Source of the DNA: Burkholderiales bacterium
GTDB taxonomy: Bacteria; Pseudomonadota; Gammaproteobacteria; Burkholderiales; SG8-39
Assembly: GCA_016649475.1 (NCBI GenBank)
Contig: JAENXP010000127.1
Coordinates: 1 to 6,768, forward strand
Reading direction: 5' to 3'
DNA length: 6,768 nucleotides
Shown: in pieces, positions 1 through 6,768 of the stretch
Numbering within the stretch: the first letter of the stretch is position 1
Layout of the letters: the number at the start of each line of letters is the position of its first letter
Program-made: the position numbers and the translations under genes
Notes under the pieces: generated by a model
Seen by the model: only the letters and a program-made list of their open reading frames with translations
Told to the model about the DNA's origin: nothing
The model's database searches: none

Positions 1-1265
1 GAGTGCACCAGCCGCTCGATCAGCACCCGCATGCACGCCTTGTTGAAGGCAGCCTGACAAGCGTCGGTGGCGGCACGGATCGCTTCCGCTTTGATCTCAA
101 TCGCAGTGACCTGGGTGCGCGCGGTGATAGTAGTGGTGCGGCGGTGTATCTGGTCGGAGAAATAGAGAATTTCGCCGAAGCAACCGCCCGGCTGCACGCT
201 GGCAATAATCTTTCCCCCAAGGCTGACGTCGACCTCGCCGCCCGCCAGAAAATAGAAATCGTCGCCGGTTTCGCCTTCGCGGATCAAGGTGGTTCCGGTG
301 GATATGGTCTTCCACGCGCCGATTCGGACCAACTCCCATAGCGCGACGTCGTTGAAGTCTTCGAAGAACGGAAAGCCGCGCAGTTTGTTGAAGCGCTCCG
401 AGTCCGATACCGAATCGCCGACGAGGCGCAGGCTGACGAACGCCTGGCTCAGGTCTTTTCCGAACTCGAGCCACGACTGGTAGCGCTCGGCCGGGTCCTT
501 GGCGATCGCTTTCATCACGATCGCGTCGAGCAGCAGCGGCAGTTCCGGCCGCAGATTGACGGGCGGCGTTGGCGGGGTATTGAGAATGGCGTAGCTCAGC
601 CCTGCCTGCGTCGAAGCCCGGAAGGGCAGGCGCCCCGTCAGCAGCCGGTACATGGTAACGCCCAGGGAATAGATGTCGGTCTGCTGCGTGAGCGCCTCCA
701 TGCGGATCTGTTCGGGCGGCATGTAGGCGGGCGAACCCACGCCGGTAATCTGCGTGGTCTCCTGGCTTGGGCGCTGCTGAAACGATGCGCCGAAATCGCT
801 TACCTTGGTTTCGCCGCCGAGGGAGAGCAGTATGTTGCCCGGCTTGATATCACGGTGAATCACGCCGTGCCGGTGCGCGTATTCGAGCGCACGGATGCTC
901 TTGAAAATGATCTCCACCACTTTGTTGAGCGGCAGCAGCGTGGATACTTCGGAGTGGGCCTCGAGCGTAGTGCCGGGCACGTATTCCATCACCACATAGC
1001 TGTGATCGGGCCCCTGCACCGCGTCGAGGATGTCAACGATGTGCGGGTGGTTGAGCTTGCCCGCAAGCGAGGCCTCGGCCACAAACGCCTTGAACATCAT
1101 CCGCTGTTCCTGCGGATCTGCATGGGTGTCGAACTGGAACACCTTGATGGCGACGTCCCGTTCGGAAAACGGGTCGCGGGCGAGGTACACGCGACTGGTC
1201 GCGCCGCTGCCGATCTCGCGCTGGACCGGGTACTTGCCCAGATGCTCCGGCAATTCCAGTCTCAT
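1..1265 (-). CDS. Ser/Thr protein kinase with C-terminal cyclic-nucleotide-binding domain (3' end outside window)
   Basis: I translated this frame by hand from the ATG at 1265; 421 codons are open to the window edge with no stop, so the C-terminus is missing. Residues about 10-275 form a Hanks-type kinase: glycine loop GSGATSRVYLA (19-29), VAIK with Lys41, likely helix-C Glu64, catalytic HRDIKPGN (His137, Asp139, Lys141, Asn144), metal-binding SDFG (Asp157), a Thr/Ser-rich activation loop (Thr170, Thr171, Thr174), MPPEQ as the APE equivalent, DIYSLG, and Arg261 in DPAERY. All catalytic residues are present, so it should be active. Residues about 300-421 match a CRP/PKA-type cyclic-nucleotide-binding domain: GETGDDFYFLAGGEVDV, then a phosphate-binding cassette with FGE (Glu365) and RRTTTI (Arg375/Arg376). 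No membrane segment is visible, so the visible part looks cytosolic. The start is well supported: the kinase fold begins within ten residues, TGAGG precedes it, and it overlaps the chpA stop. Ligand (cAMP, cGMP or other) and substrate cannot be told from sequence. Confidence 0.95.
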   Translation of the reverse strand, partial: MRLELPEHLGKYPVQREIGSGATSRVYLARDPFSERDVAIKVFQFDTHADPQEQRMMFKAFVAEASLAGKLNHPHIVDILDAVQGPDHSYVVMEYVPGTTLEAHSEVSTLLPLNKVVEIIFKSIRALEYAHRHGVIHRDIKPGNILLSLGGETKVSDFGASFQQRPSQETTQITGVGSPAYMPPEQIRMEALTQQTDIYSLGVTMYRLLTGRLPFRASTQAGLSYAILNTPPTPPVNLRPELPLLLDAIVMKAIAKDPAERYQSWLEFGKDLSQAFVSLRLVGDSVSDSERFNKLRGFPFFEDFNDVALWELVRIGAWKTISTGTTLIREGETGDDFYFLAGGEVDVSLGGKIIASVQPGGCFGEILYFSDQIHRRTTTITARTQVTAIEIKAEAIRAATDACQAAFNKACMRVLIERLVH

Positions 1266-1275
1266 CACTGCCTCA
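1263..1275 (-). promoter_or_regulatory. Shine-Dalgarno and TGATG stop-start overlap between chpA-like gene and kinase gene
   Basis: Read on the minus strand, TGAGG (1275-1271) lies five bases before the ATG at 1265-1263. The chpA stop TGA (1267-1265) shares its last base with that ATG. This is a good ribosome-binding site inside the end of the upstream gene. The arrangement is typical of translational coupling by re-initiation, and it fixes the start of the kinase. Confidence 0.8.
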
Positions 1276-4200
1276 GGCAGGCGCCGATGTGCTGAAGCAA
1301 TTCGGCGTCCTGATACGGTTTGCCGATGAAGGCGTTCACCCCCAGCTTCGCCGCCCGGCTGCGATGCTTCTCGGCCGTGCGCGATGAGATGATGATGATC
1401 GGAATGCCGCAGGTGCGCGCGTCATCGCGCACGTTGCGGGTTAGGTCGAAGCCGTCCATGCGCGGCATTTCGATGTCGACCAGCATTACGTCGGGCAGGC
1501 GGTCCTTGAGCTTTTCGATCGCATCCAGGCCGTCTTTCGCCGCGATCACGCGGTAGCCCTCGCGCTCGAGCAGACGGCTGGTGAACTTGCGCACGGTGAG
1601 TGAGTCGTCTGCCACCATCACCAGCGGCATAGCCGCGCGCGCGCCGCTTGCGTTGGCGCTTTCGTCCGGGCGCCCGCCTGCCGCGGCCTTGCGCTGGGCG
1701 AGCTGCACCGGATTGACGATGAGCACGACGCTGCCGTCCGCGAGGACGGTGGCGCCGGTCACGCCCGCGATTCGCGACAGCTGCGGGCCGATGTTCTTCA
1801 CCACGACTTCCTGGTTACCCAGCAGTTCGTCGACGTGGACGGCAATCCGCTGGATCCCGCTGCGCAACAACAGCACTGAGTTGTAGTCGCGGATTTCGCT
1901 GGCCGCAGACTCGCCCAGAAGCTGGCGCAGGCAGTGCAGCGGATACACGTGTGTCTGGAACTCGACCTGATTCTTTTCATAGAGTGCTGCCATCGCGTCG
2001 GATTTCAAGCGCAGCACCTGCTCTACCGTGGCCGATGAGATCGCCAGCTTCGCCGCCCCGGCTGTCACCATCACGGTACGCGTCACCGCGAGGGTAAGCG
2101 GCACGAATATGGTGAAAGTGGTTCCCGAGCCGCTGCTCGCGATATCGATGCGCCCGTTTACGGCCGCGATCTCTGCGCGAACGACGTCCATGCCTACGCC
2201 GCGCCCCGCGAGCTCGGTCACTTCCTCGGCAGTCGACAGCCCCGTCAGAAACACAAGCTGGTACTGCTCCGGCTCGCTCAGTTCGCGCTCCGGCGCAAGC
2301 AGGCCCTTCGCGACCGCCTTGCTGCGCAGCTTGTTCAGGTCGAGGCCGGCGCCGTCGTCGGCGATAATGATCACGACCTCGTTTGCTTCCTGGCGCAGTT
2401 CGATGGTGATGCGCGCAGTCTCCGGTTTTCCAGCGGCGACGCGCGCCTGCGGCTCCTCCACGCCATGGACCAGCGCATTGCGCAGCATATGTTCCAGCGG
2501 CGCTGCGACATGCTCGAGCACGCCGCGGTCGAGCTCGATCTGCGCGCCCTGGATCTCGAGCTCGGCCCTGCGGCCGATTTCGCGCGCCGTTTGCCGCACG
2601 ACGCGGTGCAGCCGTTCGCCCAGGGTCGCGAAAGGAACCGCGCGCATGCGCATCAGTTCTTGCTGCAGTTCGCGGCCGATGCGCGCCTGGTGCAGCAAAG
2701 CGGCGTCGGTTTCGTCCATGTTCTTCAGCAACCCCTGCTGGATCGATGCGGCGTCGCTGAGTCCTTCGGTCATCATGCGCGTCAGTTCCTGCAGGCGCGT
2801 GTAACGGTCGAATTCCAGCGGGTCGAAATCGCGGTCGTGCCTGTCGAGGACCGACCTGCGCGACTGCATCTGACTGTCGGCCTGGATCTCCACCTCGCGC
2901 AGCTGGGTGCGCAGGCGGGCAATGCTCTCGTCGAGGTCGCCCAGTGCCTGCTTGACCTGCCGCAATTCGGCTTCGATGCGCGAGCGCGCGATGGCGACCT
3001 CGCCCGATTCGGTAATGAGGACGTCCAGCGTGTCGGCATTGACCCGCAGCATGCTCGCGGCGCTGGGCAGCGGCAGCTCGGCCGCGGCGTCCGGCGCCGG
3101 AGCGTCGCCCTGTTTTATGCGGTCCAGGTCCGCGTTCAGCCGGTCCATTTTCGACTCGAGCTCGTCGAACAGCTCCGCCGGCAGCACTCCGGACTCCAAC
3201 ACCGATTCCACCCTGCTCTCCATCAGGTGGGTCAACTCGCCCAGGCGGATCGCGCCGGCCATGCGCGCGCTGCCCTTAAGCGTGTGCAGCGCGCGCTTGA
3301 GCGCGTCGGCGATGTGCGGATCCTGCGGCTGCGCCTTCCAGTCGCGCAAGTCGCTGCCGATCTGCGGCAACAGTTCCTGCGCTTCTTCCAGGAACACCGG
3401 CAGAAGCTGCGAGTCGATATCGTCGCGCATGACGCGCTGTTGCTTGAGGCGTGCCGTCATCTGCAGCATGCGGTCGAGCACCTCGCCGGCTTCGCCGCAC
3501 GCCTCGCCGCGCTGCAGCGCCGCCACCATGCTTTTCAATTTGTCGATCGCCGCGGCGACAAGCTCGTCATCAGCCGCTTGCGTGGCGCGGCCGGCGAATG
3601 GCGTCCACTGTTCCAGCGCGCCGGCAACATCGGCCACCGCTTCGAATCCTGCCGTGCGCGAACAGCCGGCCAGCGTATGCGCCGCGCGGATAAAGTCTTG
3701 CGGCACTGCGGCAGCAGGTTGGTATCGGTCGACCAGGGTCGCAACGTGGCCGGCGGCTTCGTTGAGGTAGATCTCCAGGAAGTTCTGTTTGGGTCGTTCC
3801 GCAGTAAGCTTGTGCGCAAGGGCGGTGATCGCACTGGCCTCGACAGCGACCGGCTGACCGAGCTTCAGCTGCACTACCCAGTCGGCAAAGCGATTCGCGG
3901 CTATGCCGACCAACTCGAGCAATTCGGCAGAGGCCGGCTGCCCGTCCTCGAGCCAACGGTTCATCACTTGCTCGACCTCCCAGGCGACCTCTCCCAGGTC
4001 GTTCAGGCCTACCATGCGCCCGCTGCCCTTCAGCGTATGGAATCCCCGGCGGATTGCCGCCAGGGCTTCCGTGTTGTCGGGTTCGGCGCGGCAGGTAGGC
4101 AGGGCCGCATCAACGCCGGCGAGAACTTCCGCGGCCTCCTCCAGAAAGACCTCGACCAAACTTGTTTCCCGCGGCGCCGCTTCCGGCGCAACTGCGGTTG

Positions 4201-5875
4201 CCGGCGCCGCCGGAGCGGGGCGCTGCCGGAACCGCTCGAGGAAGATATCGATCGCCTGCTCGCGCGGCTGACGCCCCTGCAGGCAGGGCTCGAGATAAAA
4301 GCCCAGGCTGCCCATGCCTTCGGCGATCCAGTCCATGTCGATCTCGCCAGGCGCCTGGATCATTGTCTCGCAGGCCGCCAGCACCTCGGAGGCGCGCTCC
4401 AGGCGCAGCGCAGTGAGCGCGCCGTGAATCTGGCGTAGCGGCGTAGCAAGGGCCGGCAAGGTGTCGCGGGCCGCGGTGCCGCGTGCGTAGGCGTCGAGTA
4501 CCTGCTCCGCGTGTTGCAGATTGGCAATGATTTCCCTCGAGACCTGTGCGCGCAATTGCATTGCGTTGATCGTCTGCGTGAGCTCGGCGCGTAGCCCGGG
4601 CGGGGGCTTGCCGGCGGACTTGCCTGCGGCGGCTTCGGTGAGCCACGCCCCGAGAATGCGGACTTGCGTTTCGAGGTCCGCGGGCGCCTTTCCCAGGTTT
4701 TCGAGGATGTTTTCCGCCAACATACAGGCCGCGGACATTTCGATTACCAGACGCTGCTCGTCATCGGGCCGCGGATCGGGCAGCTTCGCCGCCGCAAGCG
4801 CCATCGCGGCAAGCAGCCGGGCGTAATGGGGATTGCCAAGCTCGGATGCCTGTTGTCGCGAGGACGTAGTGATTTCGCACAATTGCGCGGTGCTGGCAGC
4901 TTCGCCCATAAGGTACTGCTGCCAGGCCCCATTCAAGGCCGCAAGCCGGGCGCGCGCATCCTCGATCGCGGGCTGCAGCGATTCCAATTTCGCGGCCTCG
5001 GGCTCAGCGCCCGGAATAAGTTGGTCGAGCCGGAACAGCTGTCTGACGGCGTTGACGCGTTGCGTCCCGGCGCTGCAGCGCGCGATGGCATATAGCAATT
5101 CGCGCATCAGGGGGTCGTTGTCGGCCCGTGATCCGGCGGCCAGGTCGCGAATATGGAAATCGAGCTTGTTGCACAACGAATTGGCATGGGCGAGCCATAC
5201 AGTATCGGTCGACGCCTGCAAGCCATCTATCAGTGCGGCGGCGACCCACCAGAGGGCGCGCCGCTCGGGCAACTGCGCTGCCGCTGAATGCATCGCGTCC
5301 AGCGCTTCGTGCATGTCCTCAAGTCCGCCCGGACGATGCCTCAGCCACCCCAGTAGCCCCCGCTGAAAGCGCGCTCGCTGCGCCTGCAGGAACACGGGCA
5401 ACTGGGCGGGATCGAGCGACTGCGGCTTGGGATGGCCCGCAGCAGACGGCGTCAAATCGGGAAAGAAAAGGTCTTTTTCCGCGCAATCCGTCTTGCTCTG
5501 CAGGCCGGCGAGCTCGCGGTAGGCCGGATACAAGCGCAGGGGTATGTTGGGCTCTCCGTGAGCAAGGCCGTCGACGAACTTCTTCAGCGCCAGGACGCCG
5601 CGGTCGATTGCCACGACTGTCTCGACGCTCGGGGGCGAGCCGTTGAGTTTGGCGAAGCTGCATTCGAGGGTTTCGCAGAACTGGGTTGCGCCACTCAGCC
5701 CCACCATGTTCAAGGCGCCACTGACCTGGTGCAGGTGCTCCGGACAGGTGCCCAGAATTGCCGCATCCTCCGGGGTCGACTCGAACTTGGCGATAGTCTG
5801 GCGCACCCGCTCGAGCGCCTGATCTACCTCGGCGGTAATCCAGGACAGGATAGTGGTGTCCGCCATGGTACCCAT
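1265..5875 (-). CDS. chpA: ChpA/PilL-type hybrid histidine kinase of the type IV pilus chemosensory system (multi-Hpt, CheA core, receiver)
   Basis: The 1536-residue protein is a CheA-like kinase that would take signals from PilJ and phosphorylate PilG/PilH-type regulators controlling pilus motors (role known from the family). The N-terminal about 300 residues are helical and FimL-like, with a weak Hpt motif HQVSGALNMVG at His49. Further His sites are His484 (HGALTAL, degenerate), His613 (HTLKGSGRMVG, canonical), His733 (HTLAGCSRTAG, lacking the usual Lys) and His864 (HTLKGSARMAG, canonical). A long, charged, dimerisation-like helical segment follows (about 940-1095). Next is the ATPase domain with N-box LRNALVHGVE (about 1132-1140), G1 box DDGAGLD (1173-1179) and G2 box GRGVGMDVV (1224-1232). 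A CheW-like domain spans about 1260-1395. The C-terminal receiver (about 1417-1536) has Asp1423/Asp1424, phospho-acceptor Asp1467 in VDIEMPRMDG, Ser1497/Ser1498 and Lys1519. Ala/Pro-rich linkers (about 552-569 and 924-940) separate modules. No signal peptide or membrane helix is visible, so it is cytosolic. It is much shorter than P. aeruginosa ChpA (about 2,470 residues). The name pilL is equally used. Confidence 0.95.
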   Translation of the reverse strand: MGTMADTTILSWITAEVDQALERVRQTIAKFESTPEDAAILGTCPEHLHQVSGALNMVGLSGATQFCETLECSFAKLNGSPPSVETVVAIDRGVLALKKFVDGLAHGEPNIPLRLYPAYRELAGLQSKTDCAEKDLFFPDLTPSAAGHPKPQSLDPAQLPVFLQAQRARFQRGLLGWLRHRPGGLEDMHEALDAMHSAAAQLPERRALWWVAAALIDGLQASTDTVWLAHANSLCNKLDFHIRDLAAGSRADNDPLMRELLYAIARCSAGTQRVNAVRQLFRLDQLIPGAEPEAAKLESLQPAIEDARARLAALNGAWQQYLMGEAASTAQLCEITTSSRQQASELGNPHYARLLAAMALAAAKLPDPRPDDEQRLVIEMSAACMLAENILENLGKAPADLETQVRILGAWLTEAAAGKSAGKPPPGLRAELTQTINAMQLRAQVSREIIANLQHAEQVLDAYARGTAARDTLPALATPLRQIHGALTALRLERASEVLAACETMIQAPGEIDMDWIAEGMGSLGFYLEPCLQGRQPREQAIDIFLERFRQRPAPAAPATAVAPEAAPRETSLVEVFLEEAAEVLAGVDAALPTCRAEPDNTEALAAIRRGFHTLKGSGRMVGLNDLGEVAWEVEQVMNRWLEDGQPASAELLELVGIAANRFADWVVQLKLGQPVAVEASAITALAHKLTAERPKQNFLEIYLNEAAGHVATLVDRYQPAAAVPQDFIRAAHTLAGCSRTAGFEAVADVAGALEQWTPFAGRATQAADDELVAAAIDKLKSMVAALQRGEACGEAGEVLDRMLQMTARLKQQRVMRDDIDSQLLPVFLEEAQELLPQIGSDLRDWKAQPQDPHIADALKRALHTLKGSARMAGAIRLGELTHLMESRVESVLESGVLPAELFDELESKMDRLNADLDRIKQGDAPAPDAAAELPLPSAASMLRVNADTLDVLITESGEVAIARSRIEAELRQVKQALGDLDESIARLRTQLREVEIQADSQMQSRRSVLDRHDRDFDPLEFDRYTRLQELTRMMTEGLSDAASIQQGLLKNMDETDAALLHQARIGRELQQELMRMRAVPFATLGERLHRVVRQTAREIGRRAELEIQGAQIELDRGVLEHVAAPLEHMLRNALVHGVEEPQARVAAGKPETARITIELRQEANEVVIIIADDGAGLDLNKLRSKAVAKGLLAPERELSEPEQYQLVFLTGLSTAEEVTELAGRGVGMDVVRAEIAAVNGRIDIASSGSGTTFTIFVPLTLAVTRTVMVTAGAAKLAISSATVEQVLRLKSDAMAALYEKNQVEFQTHVYPLHCLRQLLGESAASEIRDYNSVLLLRSGIQRIAVHVDELLGNQEVVVKNIGPQLSRIAGVTGATVLADGSVVLIVNPVQLAQRKAAAGGRPDESANASGARAAMPLVMVADDSLTVRKFTSRLLEREGYRVIAAKDGLDAIEKLKDRLPDVMLVDIEMPRMDGFDLTRNVRDDARTCGIPIIIISSRTAEKHRSRAAKLGVNAFIGKPYQDAELLQHIGACLRQ

Positions 5876-5877
5876 TA
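5864..5877 (-). promoter_or_regulatory. TAATG overlap of pilJ stop and chpA start, with a second in-frame ATG
   Basis: The pilJ stop TAA (5877-5875) shares a base with the ATG at 5875-5873. A second in-frame ATG lies at 5866-5864 and would give a protein three residues shorter. Neither has a strong Shine-Dalgarno sequence upstream (only weak G-rich stretches), so the first start would depend on coupling to pilJ translation. I used the first ATG, but the second is possible. Confidence 0.6.
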
Positions 5878-6768
5878 CACCAGGCGGAATCCGGCAACCG
5901 ATTTTTTCAGCGCCGTCGCCAGTTCGGTCATTCGTGCGGCGGAGTGCGAGGTCTTTCTAGTGCCCTCGGTTGTCAGCCGAGTCACGCCGAGGATTTGTTT
6001 CATGCTGCCGGCGACCTGGGTAGCAGAAGCCACCTGCTGCTGCGTCGCGCTGGAAATCGCAGTGATCAATCCCGCGAGCCGGTTGGAGATCTGCTCGATT
6101 TCGCGCAGTGCGCGGTCAGCCTCATCCGCGGTTTGCGTACCCTCGACCACGCCCTGGGTGCTGCGTTCCATCGCCTCTACCGCATCCTGCGTGTCGCGCT
6201 GAATGCTCTTGACGATTGCGGCGATGTGTTTCGTCGCCTCCGCCGAGCGTTCGGCGAGCCGCTGCACCTCTTCGGCGACAACGGTAAAGCCGCGTCCCGC
6301 CTCGCCCGCCGACGCGGCCTGGATCGCGGCGTTGAGCGCGAGCACGTTGGTCTGCTCCGTGATGTCGGAGATCAATTGCACGATTTCGCCGATCTCCTGC
6401 GAACTCTCGCCCAGCCGCTTGATGCGCTTGGATGTTTCTTGCATCTGATCGCGGATTTCATTCATGCCGCGGATCGCGTTTTGCACCGCATGCGTGCCTT
6501 TTTCCGCGGCGCTAAGGGAGGTCTTCGCGACTTCGGCCGTGTCATTCGCGCTCATGGAGACCCCGTTCATCGACGCCGCCATTTTCGTCACCGACAGCCC
6601 GGTTTGCTCGATTTCGGTGGCCTGGTGCTGCGTTGCTTGCAGCAGTCGCCCGGTGACCGTCTGCGCCTCCTCGGTGGCAGCCGTCACCTGCTGCGCAGCT
6701 TCGTTGATGCCCGTCACCAGCCGGCGCAGCTCATCGATGGTGTAGTTGATGGAGTCGGCGATGGCGCC
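5875..6768 (-). CDS. pilJ: PilJ-type methyl-accepting chemotaxis receptor, cytoplasmic signalling part (5' end outside window)
   Basis: The frame is open from the window edge (first visible residues [17 protein letters not shown]) for 297 codons to TAA, so the periplasmic sensor, membrane helices and HAMP region lie outside. The visible part is the long helical hairpin of a chemoreceptor. The tip (visible residues about 138-175) contains [24 protein letters not shown] followed by [13 protein letters not shown], which docks the kinase and CheW/PilI-type adaptor. The [13 protein letters not shown] variant, in place of the usual IEAARAGE, together with the NYTIDELR segment and the C-terminal SVAGFRLV, points to PilJ rather than a flagellar receptor. 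Candidate methylation pairs are Glu33-Glu34 ([10 protein letters not shown]) and Gln243-Gln244 ([10 protein letters not shown]); the second fits the consensus fully and would need deamidation first. No C-terminal CheR-tethering pentapeptide is seen. Its role in the family is sensing surface contact or pilin state and controlling ChpA. Direct overlap with the chpA-like gene supports this. Confidence 0.92.
   Translation of the reverse strand, partial: GAIADSINYTIDELRRLVTGINEAAQQVTAATEEAQTVTGRLLQATQHQATEIEQTGLSVTKMAASMNGVSMSANDTAEVAKTSLSAAEKGTHAVQNAIRGMNEIRDQMQETSKRIKRLGESSQEIGEIVQLISDITEQTNVLALNAAIQAASAGEAGRGFTVVAEEVQRLAERSAEATKHIAAIVKSIQRDTQDAVEAMERSTQGVVEGTQTADEADRALREIEQISNRLAGLITAISSATQQQVASATQVAGSMKQILGVTRLTTEGTRKTSHSAARMTELATALKKSVAGFRLV

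Noticed and set aside
3..483. Short overlapping open frames on both strands at the left edge
   Set aside because: They are shadows of the nucleotide-binding domain, which reads continuously with the kinase from 1265 down to 1 in a single minus-strand frame.
2028..2804. 258-codon plus-strand frame rich in Ser, Arg and Ala
   Set aside because: It is antisense to the ATPase/CheW part of the chpA-like gene. The low-complexity Ser/Arg composition is typical of a shadow frame and shows no domain.
3671..4039. Recurring short sequence CAGCGTATG at two places
   Set aside because: Both copies encode the HTL of Hpt motifs (His613 and His733); this reflects domain duplication, not a DNA repeat element.
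2465..4438. 657-codon open frame on the plus strand, antisense to the chpA-like gene
   Set aside because: It lies entirely opposite a well-supported coding region. Its translation is rich in Arg, Gln, His and Leu with no recognisable domain, as expected for a high-GC shadow frame. No ribosome-binding site or conserved motif was seen.
5432..6202. 256-codon plus-strand frame spanning the pilJ/chpA junction
   Set aside because: Both underlying minus-strand genes are clear and motif-rich; this frame has no recognisable protein features.
1..6768. CRISPR arrays, tRNA/rRNA genes, insertion sequences, terminators
   Set aside because: None was seen. The window is continuous minus-strand coding sequence with one-base overlaps, which leaves no intergenic room.

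Overview
The window is a piece of a type IV pilus (Pil-Chp) chemosensory operon from a high-GC proteobacterium. The gene order and the protein families suggest a beta- or gammaproteobacterium, but nothing here fixes the genus. All coding sequence lies on the minus strand, so transcription runs from high to low coordinates. Three genes fill the window with no intergenic space: the 3' part of a pilJ-type chemoreceptor gene (6768 to 5875), a complete chpA/pilL-type hybrid histidine kinase gene of 1536 codons (5875 to 1265), and the 5' part of a Ser/Thr protein kinase gene with a C-terminal cyclic-nucleotide-binding domain (1265 to 1, cut by the window edge).

Each gene overlaps the next by one base (TAATG at 5877-5873 and TGATG at 1267-1263). 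This indicates one transcript with translational coupling. No promoter, terminator, RNA gene, repeat array or mobile element was seen. The first promoter would lie upstream of 6768, probably before pilG/pilH/pilI-like genes that are out of view.

The likely logic follows the known Pil-Chp pathway. The PilJ receptor signals to the ChpA kinase core, whose Hpt domains pass phosphate to its own receiver and to PilG/PilH-type regulators that act on pilus extension and retraction. In Pseudomonas aeruginosa this system also raises cAMP. The unusual part is the third gene: in the position where P. aeruginosa has chpB/chpC, this genome has a coupled Ser/Thr kinase fused to a CRP-like nucleotide-binding domain. 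That makes it a candidate cyclic-nucleotide-responsive output arm of the chemosensory system. This functional link is inference; the domain assignments are read directly from the protein.
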